NCBI GenBank assembly: GCA_022538095.1
Contig: JAKYXN010000002.1
Span: 1 to 64,000 of the forward strand
Source: Puniceicoccaceae bacterium K14
GTDB lineage: Bacteria; Verrucomicrobiota; Verrucomicrobiia; Opitutales; Opitutaceae
DNA length: 64,000 nucleotides
Reading direction: 5' to 3'
Part shown: positions 1 to 8,417 of the stretch, piece after piece
Layout of the letters: each line of letters opens with the position of its first letter
Numbering within the stretch: the stretch's first letter is position 1
Translations under genes and position numbers: made by a program
Notes under the pieces: generated by a model
The model's input: only the letters and a program-made list of their open reading frames with translations
The model's database searches: none
Told to the model about the DNA's origin: nothing

Positions 1-466
1 AAAACTGCCAAAGATTACAAACTTCGAAGCGGAACACCTCACTCCAAAGAACTGGAAGCAAAGCAAAGTCAACACGCCCTAGAACGGACGCTTACAGTAT
101 ACGAATGCTATTGTTTAAGTATCCTGCATCTTGTTCTCGTTTTTTCATGGAAATGAGCCCTTCTAGGGTTACATTTCCTGAAATATCTTCGATAAGTGCA
201 TTCTCTTGAGAAAGATGAAAAAAGTCTACGTGCATTTGGACAATGGCTTATCAGTAGTGGCTTGAGCTTCTACTGGTTTAAGCGTTTGTTACAATTATGG
301 GTCTTCGATTTGGCATCTGCACGATGTTGCCTGTTGTAAAGCGAATTCCATATGTTTTTTGAAAATTCTAAGTGCCAATAGGGCGAAGACCTTCTGACCT
401 AATACGATTATCTCCTATCGCTTCGATGCCGTTTAGGTAAGCCAAAGCAATACTCCCTAGTAAAAA
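1..466. other. Window edge, no gene assigned
   Basis: No recognisable gene. Frame +1 is open from base 1 to a TGA near 153, so the tail of a plus-strand gene could enter here, but its translation matches no family I know and is only about 50 codons long. On the minus strand, short open stretches around 330-460 (for example a piece reading AYLNGIEAIGDNRIRSEGL) are interrupted by stops and could be gene debris. I see no clear terminator for the minus-strand operon that ends at 467. Confidence 0.3.
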
Positions 467-748
467 TTAGAGTATCTGCTCTATGCTTTCAGCGATGACT
501 TCTTCAGATCCTGTTTGGGTTCTAATGAAAATTTCCTGTATCCCCTTTGCAGATTGGGTAACTGCCTTGATGCCGCCCGGCTGTATACGTTGGATCTTTA
601 TGCTTCCTGTCCGGCTATTTTTACTCAGAGATTTACCGCCATAAGAGCGCCCAATCATAACGCCCACCACACCATCGATTGATTCGATTCGTTGGATTGC
701 TTTTTGGCATTCCTTTGATGTGGATTGGTGTCTCCCGCGGGATGGCAT
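467..748 (-). CDS. Small conserved-looking protein, possibly DUF2103-like
   Basis: A 93-residue protein encoded last in a six-gene minus-strand operon, 25 bp after the preceding gene. It has no signal peptide or membrane segment and is basic in its first half. The stretch GVVGVMIGRSYGGKSL is followed by a basic SIKIQRIQPGGIKAV segment and then a QEIFIRT strand. The pattern of an alpha/beta start, a basic turn, a G-G-(I/L)-K motif and a strand ending in Q-E-(I/V)-F resembles the small DUF2103 proteins annotated as predicted metal-binding, but I recognise this only loosely and see no CxxC. ATG start at 748. Position suggests co-expression with the sugar-oxidation genes; a direct role cannot be inferred. 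Confidence 0.5.
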   Translation of the reverse strand: MPSRGRHQSTSKECQKAIQRIESIDGVVGVMIGRSYGGKSLSKNSRTGSIKIQRIQPGGIKAVTQSAKGIQEIFIRTQTGSEEVIAESIEQIL

Positions 749-773
749 GGGAGTTAGATGGACGACTTGAGTC

Positions 774-3341
774 TCAGTTACCAGCTCGTTTGAGTAATTC
801 TTCTACTGTCCAGGGCGTTGCACGACCATCGTAGGGGGCTAGGATCTCGCGAGCTTTGTCGCGATTAATAGAAGGGGCCTGGTTTGACCAAGCGTTTCTA
901 ATATAGGTTATGACTGAGCTAAACGCATGAAAGTCAACGTTGGGATGATTTATATGGCCGGGCATTACGCCATTCCAAATTTCTCCGTTTACTTCTACGG
1001 GCCCCATTAATCCGTGGGCTACTATGAGAACAACTGTCTCGTCATCTTCAGTTACCCATGGAGATCGATCAAGGGGTGGTCCAAGGCCTGTCATGCCTTG
1101 TCCCTCGTTACCGTGACACAAGGAGCAAACTTGCTGATACACTTCGGCTCCTCTTTCAAAGAGTTTCATGTCCGATTTGCTAAGAGCCTGCTTGCTTACA
1201 CCTTCTTTGCCATCCCAGACGAAGGCTCGACCGACTGTTTCTGCATAATCGACAAGCTCTTTGTTGGAACTCTTTTCCAATTTTGTTAGGAAACTTGGCT
1301 TAGTTGAAACATTTAGAGAATCCATACGTTTTGAGTTCCCTACTTCTTCAAGAGCGACATATAGAATGGAATCGCTCCAGTTTAGGTCGCTTTCGAACTC
1401 AATGGTATCGACTAGTGTCAGGACTTTCGTGTCACCCTTTTTGAAAAGCGCCTGCACGATAAAATTAAAGGCATTTCGTGTGCCTTTGGACTCTGCTAGA
1501 TCAGGCTCTTTGCTAAGCGCCACAATTATTTCAATTTCGTGTCCAGAAGAATTTGATACAAGGCAATCTATGAAGTAAGGGTTGTCTCTGTCTGAATCAG
1601 TTAAGTTTAGCCAAGCATTGGTTATTGTTTGAGGATCATTTGCGTTTCGGAAATTGCTGAATGCTTGTAGCCTTACCCTGGTCGAGTCATGCTTTAGCGC
1701 TGCATTGAAAATCGCCAGTGAAGATGGGTTCTCTTCTTTTAAGAAAATTTCAGAGGCTCTTAATGCATGAGTTGTTACCCAATCAGAGGCGTTTGTTGTA
1801 GCCTCTTGCAAAGCTGACACGCTCCACTCTCCGATTCCATGGAGGGTCCAAATAGTGTGGATACGAGCGAGTTCATTTCCAGTTCTTAGCAATTCTTTTA
1901 ACGCGGAGATCGTTTTATCATCGTGAGGAGCAGATTGAACGAGTAGCCGTTGAGCAGTATCTCGGTGCCAACCATTTTCGTGCTGAAGAGTCTGAACCCA
2001 TTCAAGGGGTGTTTGATCCCCCAATTTAGGACCCGGTTTGTTGGATTGGTTCGATTTATGAACGACGCGATAGATCCGGCCAAGCCCGACTGGTTTGTCT
2101 AGGTCTCTTTCTATGATTTGTTTACGCAGGAAGGTCGTCAGAAAAACTCTATGCTGGATAATTCCGCGATACATATCGACGATATAAAGATTCCCGTCAG
2201 GGCCGGTGTAGGAATTGACGGGTCTAAACCGTTCGTCTGTGGATCCTAAAAATTCGACCTTGCTCCATTTTGGATGAGGCTCGGTCATATGGGTGCCAAT
2301 GACGTCAATGCCTTGGTCTTCTAGCGTAAATCGAGCCACGGAGTTAATTGCAGGCCCCGGTACGAACACATTACCTCTGTATTCTGGAGGATATGTGTCT
2401 CCACGATATATTGTAGGACCGCAAGCAGCAGTAGGCTGGCGGATACGGTTCTCTTCATCTAGGTAATCGGGTGTATATCCTCGGTTTACGCCTGGGTTAA
2501 TGCGGTCGCTGAATGCTTGGCTTTCTTCGAATAGTTTTATTTCGAAACCAGTCGTTGGTGTGTGGCCAGGGTTAGCACTCGCGTTCTCCCATGGAATTGT
2601 ATCGGTGATCACCCATGAGCTGTTAGTGTTGTAAAACAAGCGGCCGTAATTGTCGTATGTGATTCCCCACTGTCCGCGAAAATTCGTATCTTCTGAAACT
2701 ATCTTACCATCTTGGAATTTAAAACGCCGGGATGACTTAGCGTTGTATAGCCAATTGTCGACATTTCTCACGAGACCGTTTTCGGAGTGCTCTATATCGC
2801 CTCGAAAAGCGTAATCAATAACTGGTTCTTTTGTGTCGCAAACGAGGTCGCCGTCGGTGTCTTGGCAATACCAGAGAGTTGGAGGATCGGCGATGAGTAC
2901 GCCTCCATCGACGATTGTGATGGCTCTTGGCATAACAAGTTGGTCCAAGAAGACAGTCGATTTATCCATTGTTCCGTCATCGTCAGTGTCTTCAAGGACA
3001 ACTACGCGACTAACCGGTTCTTCTTCACCATTCCCGTCTGGGTCGGGCATGAAAGCCCACATTTCGGTGACCCAAATTCGTCCATTTTCATCCCAAGTCA
3101 TAGCGACTGGGTCATTGACTAGTGGTTCTGAGGCCACGAGCTCCACCGAGAAACCTTCTCTTACACGAATGCCAGCAAGAGCTTCTTCGGGTGATACTAT
3201 TGGGGCAGGGGGCACATCCATCTCTTTCCAAACTTCCGTTTGAACGGTTCCGGGTGAATCTTTCAAATCGCCGTTCTGGGCGAGGCAAAATGGGGCAACT
3301 AGCGATGCAAGGTAAACGAGGGAGCGGTTAAAAATAGTCAT
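774..3341 (-). CDS. PVC-type dehydrogenase-like protein with C-terminal cytochrome c
   Basis: An 855-residue secreted protein. A signal peptide (MTIFNRSLVYLASLVAPFCLAQ) precedes a beta-propeller region of the glucose/sorbosone-dehydrogenase-like type (about 55-420; motifs include DPVAMTWDENGRIWVTEM and DGNLYIVDMYRG). A HEAT-like helical middle follows (about 450-700), then a cytochrome c domain near residue 738 with CSLCH heme-binding and VMPGH as the probable Met-ligand loop. In the family, known mainly from Planctomycetes and Verrucomicrobia, such proteins are thought to oxidise sugars or alcohols in the periplasm and pass electrons to the attached heme. Here it is co-transcribed with a Gfo/Idh/MocA oxidoreductase and a TIM-barrel isomerase, which supports a sugar substrate. 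The exact substrate is unknown. Confidence 0.85.
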   Translation of the reverse strand: MTIFNRSLVYLASLVAPFCLAQNGDLKDSPGTVQTEVWKEMDVPPAPIVSPEEALAGIRVREGFSVELVASEPLVNDPVAMTWDENGRIWVTEMWAFMPDPDGNGEEEPVSRVVVLEDTDDDGTMDKSTVFLDQLVMPRAITIVDGGVLIADPPTLWYCQDTDGDLVCDTKEPVIDYAFRGDIEHSENGLVRNVDNWLYNAKSSRRFKFQDGKIVSEDTNFRGQWGITYDNYGRLFYNTNSSWVITDTIPWENASANPGHTPTTGFEIKLFEESQAFSDRINPGVNRGYTPDYLDEENRIRQPTAACGPTIYRGDTYPPEYRGNVFVPGPAINSVARFTLEDQGIDVIGTHMTEPHPKWSKVEFLGSTDERFRPVNSYTGPDGNLYIVDMYRGIIQHRVFLTTFLRKQIIERDLDKPVGLGRIYRVVHKSNQSNKPGPKLGDQTPLEWVQTLQHENGWHRDTAQRLLVQSAPHDDKTISALKELLRTGNELARIHTIWTLHGIGEWSVSALQEATTNASDWVTTHALRASEIFLKEENPSSLAIFNAALKHDSTRVRLQAFSNFRNANDPQTITNAWLNLTDSDRDNPYFIDCLVSNSSGHEIEIIVALSKEPDLAESKGTRNAFNFIVQALFKKGDTKVLTLVDTIEFESDLNWSDSILYVALEEVGNSKRMDSLNVSTKPSFLTKLEKSSNKELVDYAETVGRAFVWDGKEGVSKQALSKSDMKLFERGAEVYQQVCSLCHGNEGQGMTGLGPPLDRSPWVTEDDETVVLIVAHGLMGPVEVNGEIWNGVMPGHINHPNVDFHAFSSVITYIRNAWSNQAPSINRDKAREILAPYDGRATPWTVEELLKRAGN

Positions 3342-3365
3342 CTTCGTAATTTGTAATTAAAGAGG

Positions 3366-4244
3366 CTAATCTCGACAAGTTGATGTATCAAGTATCTGCT
3401 GAAACTGTTTTCCGTAGCGAACATAAGATGAATAGTTTTCGTGCGAGTTCGTATTCTTTTCCGCTGCATGGAAAACAGTGGATACGTGAGGCTCGATGGC
3501 GTAGCCGCCTTTGTAGTTCTTGTTGTCTAAGAGTTGTAGGATCTCTACTAGCTTTGCTTGGCCTTCCCCTGGAAAAGTGTAGCGTTCGGGCTCGGTTTCG
3601 CCGGGCAATGGATTGAGGCAGTCTTTTACGTGTACGTGAATTACGTGATCAATAATTGTATTCAAAAATTCAAGTGGATTTTGCCAAGGATGATCGGGGG
3701 CAAGAGAACGATCCCTTTGAAAAACTGGATTTCCAGTATCGAATACAAGTTTAAGTCCAGGCACTTCTTCCAGCAGACGAAGAGTATGCTTAGCAGAAAA
3801 GCCTCCCCAATTCATGCAATTTTCGTGAATAGCCTCGAGCCCGTGATCTGAGAGTCGTTTTACGATTTCTCTTAGTCTTTCGAATCGGATACTTTCTTTT
3901 TGATCTTCCCCCCAGGGTTTTTGAGCGTAGGACATTATGCGAATCATTTTCGTGCCGAGTCGCTTCATTCTAGGAATTACTCGTTCGATCTCGCCGAGTG
4001 TTATGTCAAAATCTGATTCAATTTCCTTCGACCAACTACCAATGAGTGATCCAATTTCAACTACGGATATTTCAGCTTCGTCGAGTTGATTAGCAATCGC
4101 ACCAAATTCATCTTCTGGAAGGTCGTGAATGCTTACTCCATTAATTGTGCGAGCGGATAAATGGCTCCACCCAAGCTCTTTCGTTGCTTTAATTTGAGTT
4201 GAGAGGCCAGCTCCTGCTTCGTCAGTAAATCCTGAAAGTATCAT
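3366..4244 (-). CDS. Sugar phosphate isomerase/epimerase-like TIM barrel
   Basis: A 292-residue cytoplasmic protein of the xylose-isomerase-like (AP endonuclease 2 fold) superfamily. The N-terminal MILSGFTDEAG strand opens the barrel. Typical metal-site neighbourhoods are visible: EAIHENCMNWGG, LVFDTGNPV, HVHVKDC and YAIEPHVS, which place Glu, Asp/His and Glu at the barrel mouth. Members isomerise or epimerise sugars, inositols or 3-keto sugars using a divalent metal. It starts 2 bp after the stop of the Gfo/Idh oxidoreductase, so the two are almost certainly translated together. The pair is a recurring one in keto-sugar pathways, where the oxidoreductase makes a keto intermediate that the barrel enzyme rearranges. 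The substrate is inferred from context only. Confidence 0.85.
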   Translation of the reverse strand: MILSGFTDEAGAGLSTQIKATKELGWSHLSARTINGVSIHDLPEDEFGAIANQLDEAEISVVEIGSLIGSWSKEIESDFDITLGEIERVIPRMKRLGTKMIRIMSYAQKPWGEDQKESIRFERLREIVKRLSDHGLEAIHENCMNWGGFSAKHTLRLLEEVPGLKLVFDTGNPVFQRDRSLAPDHPWQNPLEFLNTIIDHVIHVHVKDCLNPLPGETEPERYTFPGEGQAKLVEILQLLDNKNYKGGYAIEPHVSTVFHAAEKNTNSHENYSSYVRYGKQFQQILDTSTCRD

Positions 4245-4246
4245 GT

Positions 4247-5293
4247 TTATGTAAGGAAAATTTTTGCTCCATCATTGGAGGTGGACTTGTATATGGCTTG
4301 AATTAATTCGACGCTCCGGCGTGCTTCAGTGGCGGATGGATTCGGTTCGCGCTTTTCTTTTATGGCAGCGATTGCTTCTTCAAAATTGCGTTGGTGTTGG
4401 GAAAAATTGATTGCTTTGGGGTCATTGGCACCCAGAGCCTTTCCATTTTTTTTGCCATACTGTTCACGAATTTCGCCATCTTTAGAGGTCTCGTTGGCGA
4501 ATTCCCAAACTTCGAATGACTCATCAGCGAGGAACGCAGATCCATCTGTGCCTGAGAGTTGTATACGGGCAGGGTGGCCATCCTTTGACCAGGTACAAGT
4601 ACTGGCTTCAATGACTCCACGAGCGCCGCTAACGAATTCCAAAATTATTACCGCTATGTCCTCTACTTCGATGCCGTCGTGGGCAAGGCAAGCTGTATTC
4701 GCTTGAAGGGATTTTACAGGTCCTGCCAGATGCAGGAGGGCATCGATTGAATGAATTCCTTGATTCATGATAGCCCCGCCCCCGTCAAGCTTCCAGGTAC
4801 CGCGCCACGCCCCGGAATCGTAGTAGTTTTGGTCGCGATACCACTTCATGTACATAGAGGCGGATGTCAGTTTTCCAAAGCGTCCAGCATTGGTGGCTTC
4901 CTTGAAGTGTGCCATAGCAGGGTGAAAGCGTCGATTCAATATGGCCGCCAGTAGGACTCCTTTTTCCTTCGCAGCAACAATCATCTGATCGATTCGTTCT
5001 GTGGTAATCTCAAGAGGTTTTTCGACAAGAACGTGTTTTCCAGCCTCTATTGCGGCTAAAGTTGGATCCAAGTGGGCGCCAGATGGGGTGGCTACGGTGA
5101 CGATGTCAAGATTATCGATCCCTAAGAGCTCGTTCAAACTGTCGTACGCTACTGTGCCGTGTTCTTCTGCAAAGGTATTTGCTTTTTCTTTCGAACGGCT
5201 GAATACGCCAACGATTTCACAGCCAGCGATCGCTTTGATTGCATGAGCGTGAATATCTGCGATAGTTCCTGTGCCAATTATCCCAAATTTCAT
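4247..5293 (-). CDS. Gfo/Idh/MocA family NAD(P)-dependent oxidoreductase
   Basis: A 348-residue cytoplasmic dehydrogenase. The N-terminal Rossmann fold begins FGIIGTGTIADIHAHAI, with the glycine-rich dinucleotide loop near residues 6-12. The family motif EKPLEI, containing the catalytic-site lysine, lies near residue 93. The C-terminal alpha/beta domain carries GGGAIMNQGIHSIDALLHLAG, which includes the usual active-site D and H region. The family oxidises or reduces ring hydroxyls of sugars, often at C3, through tightly bound NAD(P). It is flanked by an isomerase/epimerase and an NRAMP-like permease in one operon with a DUF1080 protein. That combination fits 3-keto-sugar metabolism, by analogy with described DUF1080/Gfo-Idh clusters. 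ATG start at 5293. Confidence 0.9.
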   Translation of the reverse strand: MKFGIIGTGTIADIHAHAIKAIAGCEIVGVFSRSKEKANTFAEEHGTVAYDSLNELLGIDNLDIVTVATPSGAHLDPTLAAIEAGKHVLVEKPLEITTERIDQMIVAAKEKGVLLAAILNRRFHPAMAHFKEATNAGRFGKLTSASMYMKWYRDQNYYDSGAWRGTWKLDGGGAIMNQGIHSIDALLHLAGPVKSLQANTACLAHDGIEVEDIAVIILEFVSGARGVIEASTCTWSKDGHPARIQLSGTDGSAFLADESFEVWEFANETSKDGEIREQYGKKNGKALGANDPKAINFSQHQRNFEEAIAAIKEKREPNPSATEARRSVELIQAIYKSTSNDGAKIFLT

Positions 5294-5308
5294 GTCAAAA
5301 AGCTCTCC

Positions 5309-6931
5309 TTAATTTGCTGAAGCGCTGTTCTTTTTGTATCCAACAATTCCAATAAGTGAAATGACAACAAGGCCGCTAATGCCTATCATGCCAGGAGTCC
5401 CTTTGTGCCAGAGAGTCCAAACAGACCCGCAAGTTGCTACGCTCGCAGAGAAGATTAGGAGAATATTTATCAGACTAGATGGTCGGTCCTTTTTCTCAAT
5501 CACTTGAGGGCTGTTGATGAGTAAGAGAATAGCGAGGTAGGCGATTGGGAGAAACAGGTTAGCGATAACGACAGCGGGGATGACCAATGCGGTTTTCGCA
5601 TCTCCAGTCCAAGCAAGAGGAGCGAATATTGCGAGCAACGCTGGCATAGCTGCTCCAACGACAAATGGGGCTGCTTTTCCGGGCTTTCCTACTGCTTGAG
5701 ATATTGCGAATCCGTTCATTAGGGCGTGTACCATCATGGTGGATAAGGCCATTGCTAGAATTCCTAAGCCGAAGACAATATTTGCAACGCGTTCCCCCAT
5801 GAGTGGAGCAAGAGTCGTCGCGAGTTGTTTAGCATCGCGGTTTGTGAGGGCAGCGGCGAGCATGCGGTCGGCTTCTGGTAATGCATTGGCGAGTACGCGA
5901 CGCTCTGTAATATCTGCTGGAAGGTCAGCTTCAAGGGCAAGGCGTTGGTCTAGTATTTTATAGTAACCTCCTTCGAGTGCCGCTCTTGGTTGTCCAAATT
6001 CGTCCAATACGTCATCGGTTTGAGCGTGGAAAGAGGCGGCTGCGCAAATAACTAAAAGGGCTGTCGCAATCGCAAAAGGTGTGAAGAGGGCGATGACGAG
6101 ATCAAACCGAGAGAGTTCGCGGTGCGATTTTGTCCAGCCGCGTTTCACCAATGTATAGGGAAGGAGAAAAGTCATATTGATTCCCACGGCACTTCCGAAT
6201 GCCGCGATGATACGGCTTCTCTGTGTGTCAGCTATGTAGTTGCTCCAGTAGTCGGCAGAAGAGCCCGTGGCGGTGATAAGCGAGTCTAGCGATGCTGCTG
6301 GAGTAAAGAGTGATTTTGGATTTGGTATCAAGCCCATGAGCACAGCGCCAATATCGATTTTTCCGCTGAAAAGTAGAAAACCGGCAGCAGCGGCAAAGGA
6401 TATCATAACCATTGCCACGAGAAGTTTGAGGACAGTTTCCAGTCTCTTAATTGCTTGGCTGCCGAGGGCGTAGAGCGTGCCTGAGCCGAAAGCGATGAGA
6501 GCGAGAGCAAGTGTTATGACGTATGGACTCACACTTCCAAGCCCGAGATTTTGCTGAGCCGTTGCTACTCCGAGCGAGGCTTGTGCGGTACAAAAAACGA
6601 CATTTGCAATAACGGTTGCTCCTAGCCAGCCCCAAGCGAGAGTAGGCGAAATTGCCTTTTTGACATTGTTGAATGGATACTCTTTGTTGCTTAGAGTGAC
6701 GTGTGAGAGAGCAATGAGCATTATGACTCCGCAGATCATTGCTAGCGGTTGTAGCCACATCAAAGAGTAGCCAGCGACAACGCCTAAGTAGAGGGCTCCT
6801 GCTAGGGATCCTCCTCCTAAAGTGACGGCAGCTTGTAACCAGCCGGGACCTGTCATTTTTCCGTAACCAAGGAGACGGCCTAGAAATCCTTTAGATTGGA
6901 TCGCTTCGAGGTGCTGTATTTCTTCTTTCAA
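5309..6931 (-). CDS. NRAMP-superfamily permease lacking the metal-binding motifs
   Basis: A 540-residue membrane protein with about 11-12 hydrophobic segments and the NRAMP architecture. The first membrane helix reads GPGWLQAAVTLGGGSLAGAL, which aligns with the GPGF...DPGN region of metal-transporting NRAMP proteins, but DPGN is replaced by LGGG. The sixth-helix equivalent, SAVGINMTFLLPY, keeps the asparagine but lacks the MPH of the MPHN motif. Both changes remove ligands used for Mn/Fe, so the substrate is probably not a transition metal. A long hydrophilic insertion (about 308-370) lies between later helices. It sits second in the operon, 18 bp after the DUF1080 gene, suggesting it serves the sugar pathway. 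Family assignment is confident; the substrate is not known. Confidence 0.8.
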   Translation of the reverse strand: MKEEIQHLEAIQSKGFLGRLLGYGKMTGPGWLQAAVTLGGGSLAGALYLGVVAGYSLMWLQPLAMICGVIMLIALSHVTLSNKEYPFNNVKKAISPTLAWGWLGATVIANVVFCTAQASLGVATAQQNLGLGSVSPYVITLALALIAFGSGTLYALGSQAIKRLETVLKLLVAMVMISFAAAAGFLLFSGKIDIGAVLMGLIPNPKSLFTPAASLDSLITATGSSADYWSNYIADTQRSRIIAAFGSAVGINMTFLLPYTLVKRGWTKSHRELSRFDLVIALFTPFAIATALLVICAAASFHAQTDDVLDEFGQPRAALEGGYYKILDQRLALEADLPADITERRVLANALPEADRMLAAALTNRDAKQLATTLAPLMGERVANIVFGLGILAMALSTMMVHALMNGFAISQAVGKPGKAAPFVVGAAMPALLAIFAPLAWTGDAKTALVIPAVVIANLFLPIAYLAILLLINSPQVIEKKDRPSSLINILLIFSASVATCGSVWTLWHKGTPGMIGISGLVVISLIGIVGYKKNSASAN

Positions 6932-6949
6932 GGGTAAAGAGGTAAACGT

Positions 6950-8233
6950 TTATAGGGAGCGAATTGTTAAGTCGCGAAACCAAACAAGGTCGTGATGATC
7001 TTGCAGTAATATTGGACCAGACCAAGATCCAAAATCGTCGTATTCCGCGTATTTGCTCTTTTCGAAGAGCTTCTTCCATTGGTCTGAGTCGTATTCAATT
7101 TCTACGACTTTTTTCCCATTGAGCCAATGTTGGAAGGTGTTACCATCGACCACGATTTTTCCACTGTTCCATTCGCCGACAGGATTTAATGGTTTCTCGT
7201 CTATCGTCGGTAGTAAATCATAAAGAGCGCCTGCTAAGTGGCTCTCGATCTTGTTGTCAGGGTGCTTTTCGTCGTCGAGAACTTGATACTCGAGTCCTAG
7301 TTTACCTTGAGTGCGGTACTTTACGCCACTATTGCCAGCTTCAGAGATTTTCCAATCGAAACGAAATTCGAAGTTATCGAAGTGTTCTTTCGAGATAATG
7401 TCACCAGCTCCTTTTTTGTGGCGAGATACAATCCCGTTTTCGACAGTCCAACCTTCACCAACTGCTGATCCGTCTACTTGTGTCCACTGGGAGAGATCGT
7501 TTGATTCAAGTAAGTTTGTGGCGGGTTCAAATTCCTTCACCTTGATGTTTTTCCAACGGATAGTGCCTTTCTTGCCCGAGTGAACTTGTAGGCCAAAGAA
7601 CCCTTCGCTGCGGGAGTAGTCGACGATACGTGCGGAGGGGGCACCGTTTATCCACGTTTTAATGACTCCTCCTCTAGCGTAGATAGTCATGCGGTTCCAT
7701 GCGTTTGGATTCTCTACCGCTGCTCTTGCGTCGGCATGCTCTTCTTTTGATAGGGGATAGATCCATCCGTCCATCGCTTCGCCATAGATCCCGCCTGTCC
7801 AAGCTCGCGGACTTGGATCCATTTCGCTTTGGTAACCGAATACTTGACCGCTATCGAGGGTGTCGGCTCGGAACATGATTCCTGAGTTACCTATAACATC
7901 CCATTTAAATTCAGCGGTGAAAATGAAGTCGCTGTAAGACTTGTCTGTGCTAAGAAAACTGTTCGGCCTGAGGTCTGGAGTGCAAGTGCCAACGATTTCG
8001 CCATCAATGACTTCGAACTTCATTTCGCTGCCTTTAACGGACCAACCAGTAAGGTCGGTTCCGTTGAAAATATCTACGAAAGTTTCGTCATCCAGGTTTG
8101 GTTCAGGAGTTGTGTTAAGTGCTAAAGTTGCTGGGTTTATACCTTTGGGCCATTCTTCTTTTGGGGCTGCTTCACAAGCGGTCACAGTTGTGTAGAGGCA
8201 AGCAAGGGCGATTAGTTGTGATACTTTATTCAT
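6950..8233 (-). CDS. Lipoprotein with two DUF1080 (3-keto-disaccharide hydrolase) domains
   Basis: A 427-residue lipoprotein and the first gene of the operon. The signal ends in a lipobox-like TVTAC (Cys near residue 20). Two copies of the DUF1080 concanavalin-like fold follow: about 48-215 (FVDIFNGTDLTGWSV ... NSGIMFRAD ... GFFGLQVHSG) and about 232-427 (DLSQWTQV ... NSGVKYRTQ ... GPILLQDH). The domain is now linked to cleavage of 3-keto-glycosides, in which prior oxidation at C3 enables glycosidic bond breakage. Two different copies on one chain suggest one catalytic and one binding or partner domain, which is inference. The gene diverges from a ROK regulator across a 180-bp region, so repression by that protein is likely. 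Confidence 0.9.
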   Translation of the reverse strand: MNKVSQLIALACLYTTVTACEAAPKEEWPKGINPATLALNTTPEPNLDDETFVDIFNGTDLTGWSVKGSEMKFEVIDGEIVGTCTPDLRPNSFLSTDKSYSDFIFTAEFKWDVIGNSGIMFRADTLDSGQVFGYQSEMDPSPRAWTGGIYGEAMDGWIYPLSKEEHADARAAVENPNAWNRMTIYARGGVIKTWINGAPSARIVDYSRSEGFFGLQVHSGKKGTIRWKNIKVKEFEPATNLLESNDLSQWTQVDGSAVGEGWTVENGIVSRHKKGAGDIISKEHFDNFEFRFDWKISEAGNSGVKYRTQGKLGLEYQVLDDEKHPDNKIESHLAGALYDLLPTIDEKPLNPVGEWNSGKIVVDGNTFQHWLNGKKVVEIEYDSDQWKKLFEKSKYAEYDDFGSWSGPILLQDHHDLVWFRDLTIRSL

Positions 8234-8290
8234 TTTGAGCGCAAGGGGTTGTTTTTTAAATAGGGCATTGGGGAGTGTGGTAATTGGTAT

Positions 8291-8331
8291 ACGAGGTTCT
8301 CGTTAAAAATCAAATGTTTAATAACTAAACA
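8291..8331. promoter_or_regulatory. Two inverted repeats between the DUF1080 operon and the ROK gene
   Basis: The 180-bp divergent region contains TGTTTA-N5-TAAACA at 8315-8331 and ACGAG-N3-CTCGT at 8291-8303. The first is AT-rich and dyad-symmetric, as expected for a ROK/NagC-type operator. It could control the divergent regulator, the operon, or both. No experimental consensus is known for this protein, so this is inference from position and symmetry. Confidence 0.4.
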
Positions 8332-8417
8332 AATAAAAAGACGGATTGTATGCTCATTAAACAAACAATAGAATTGATGCACGCAGTTCTGTTGGGATGA
8401 TGGCGTTTTAAATTGTG

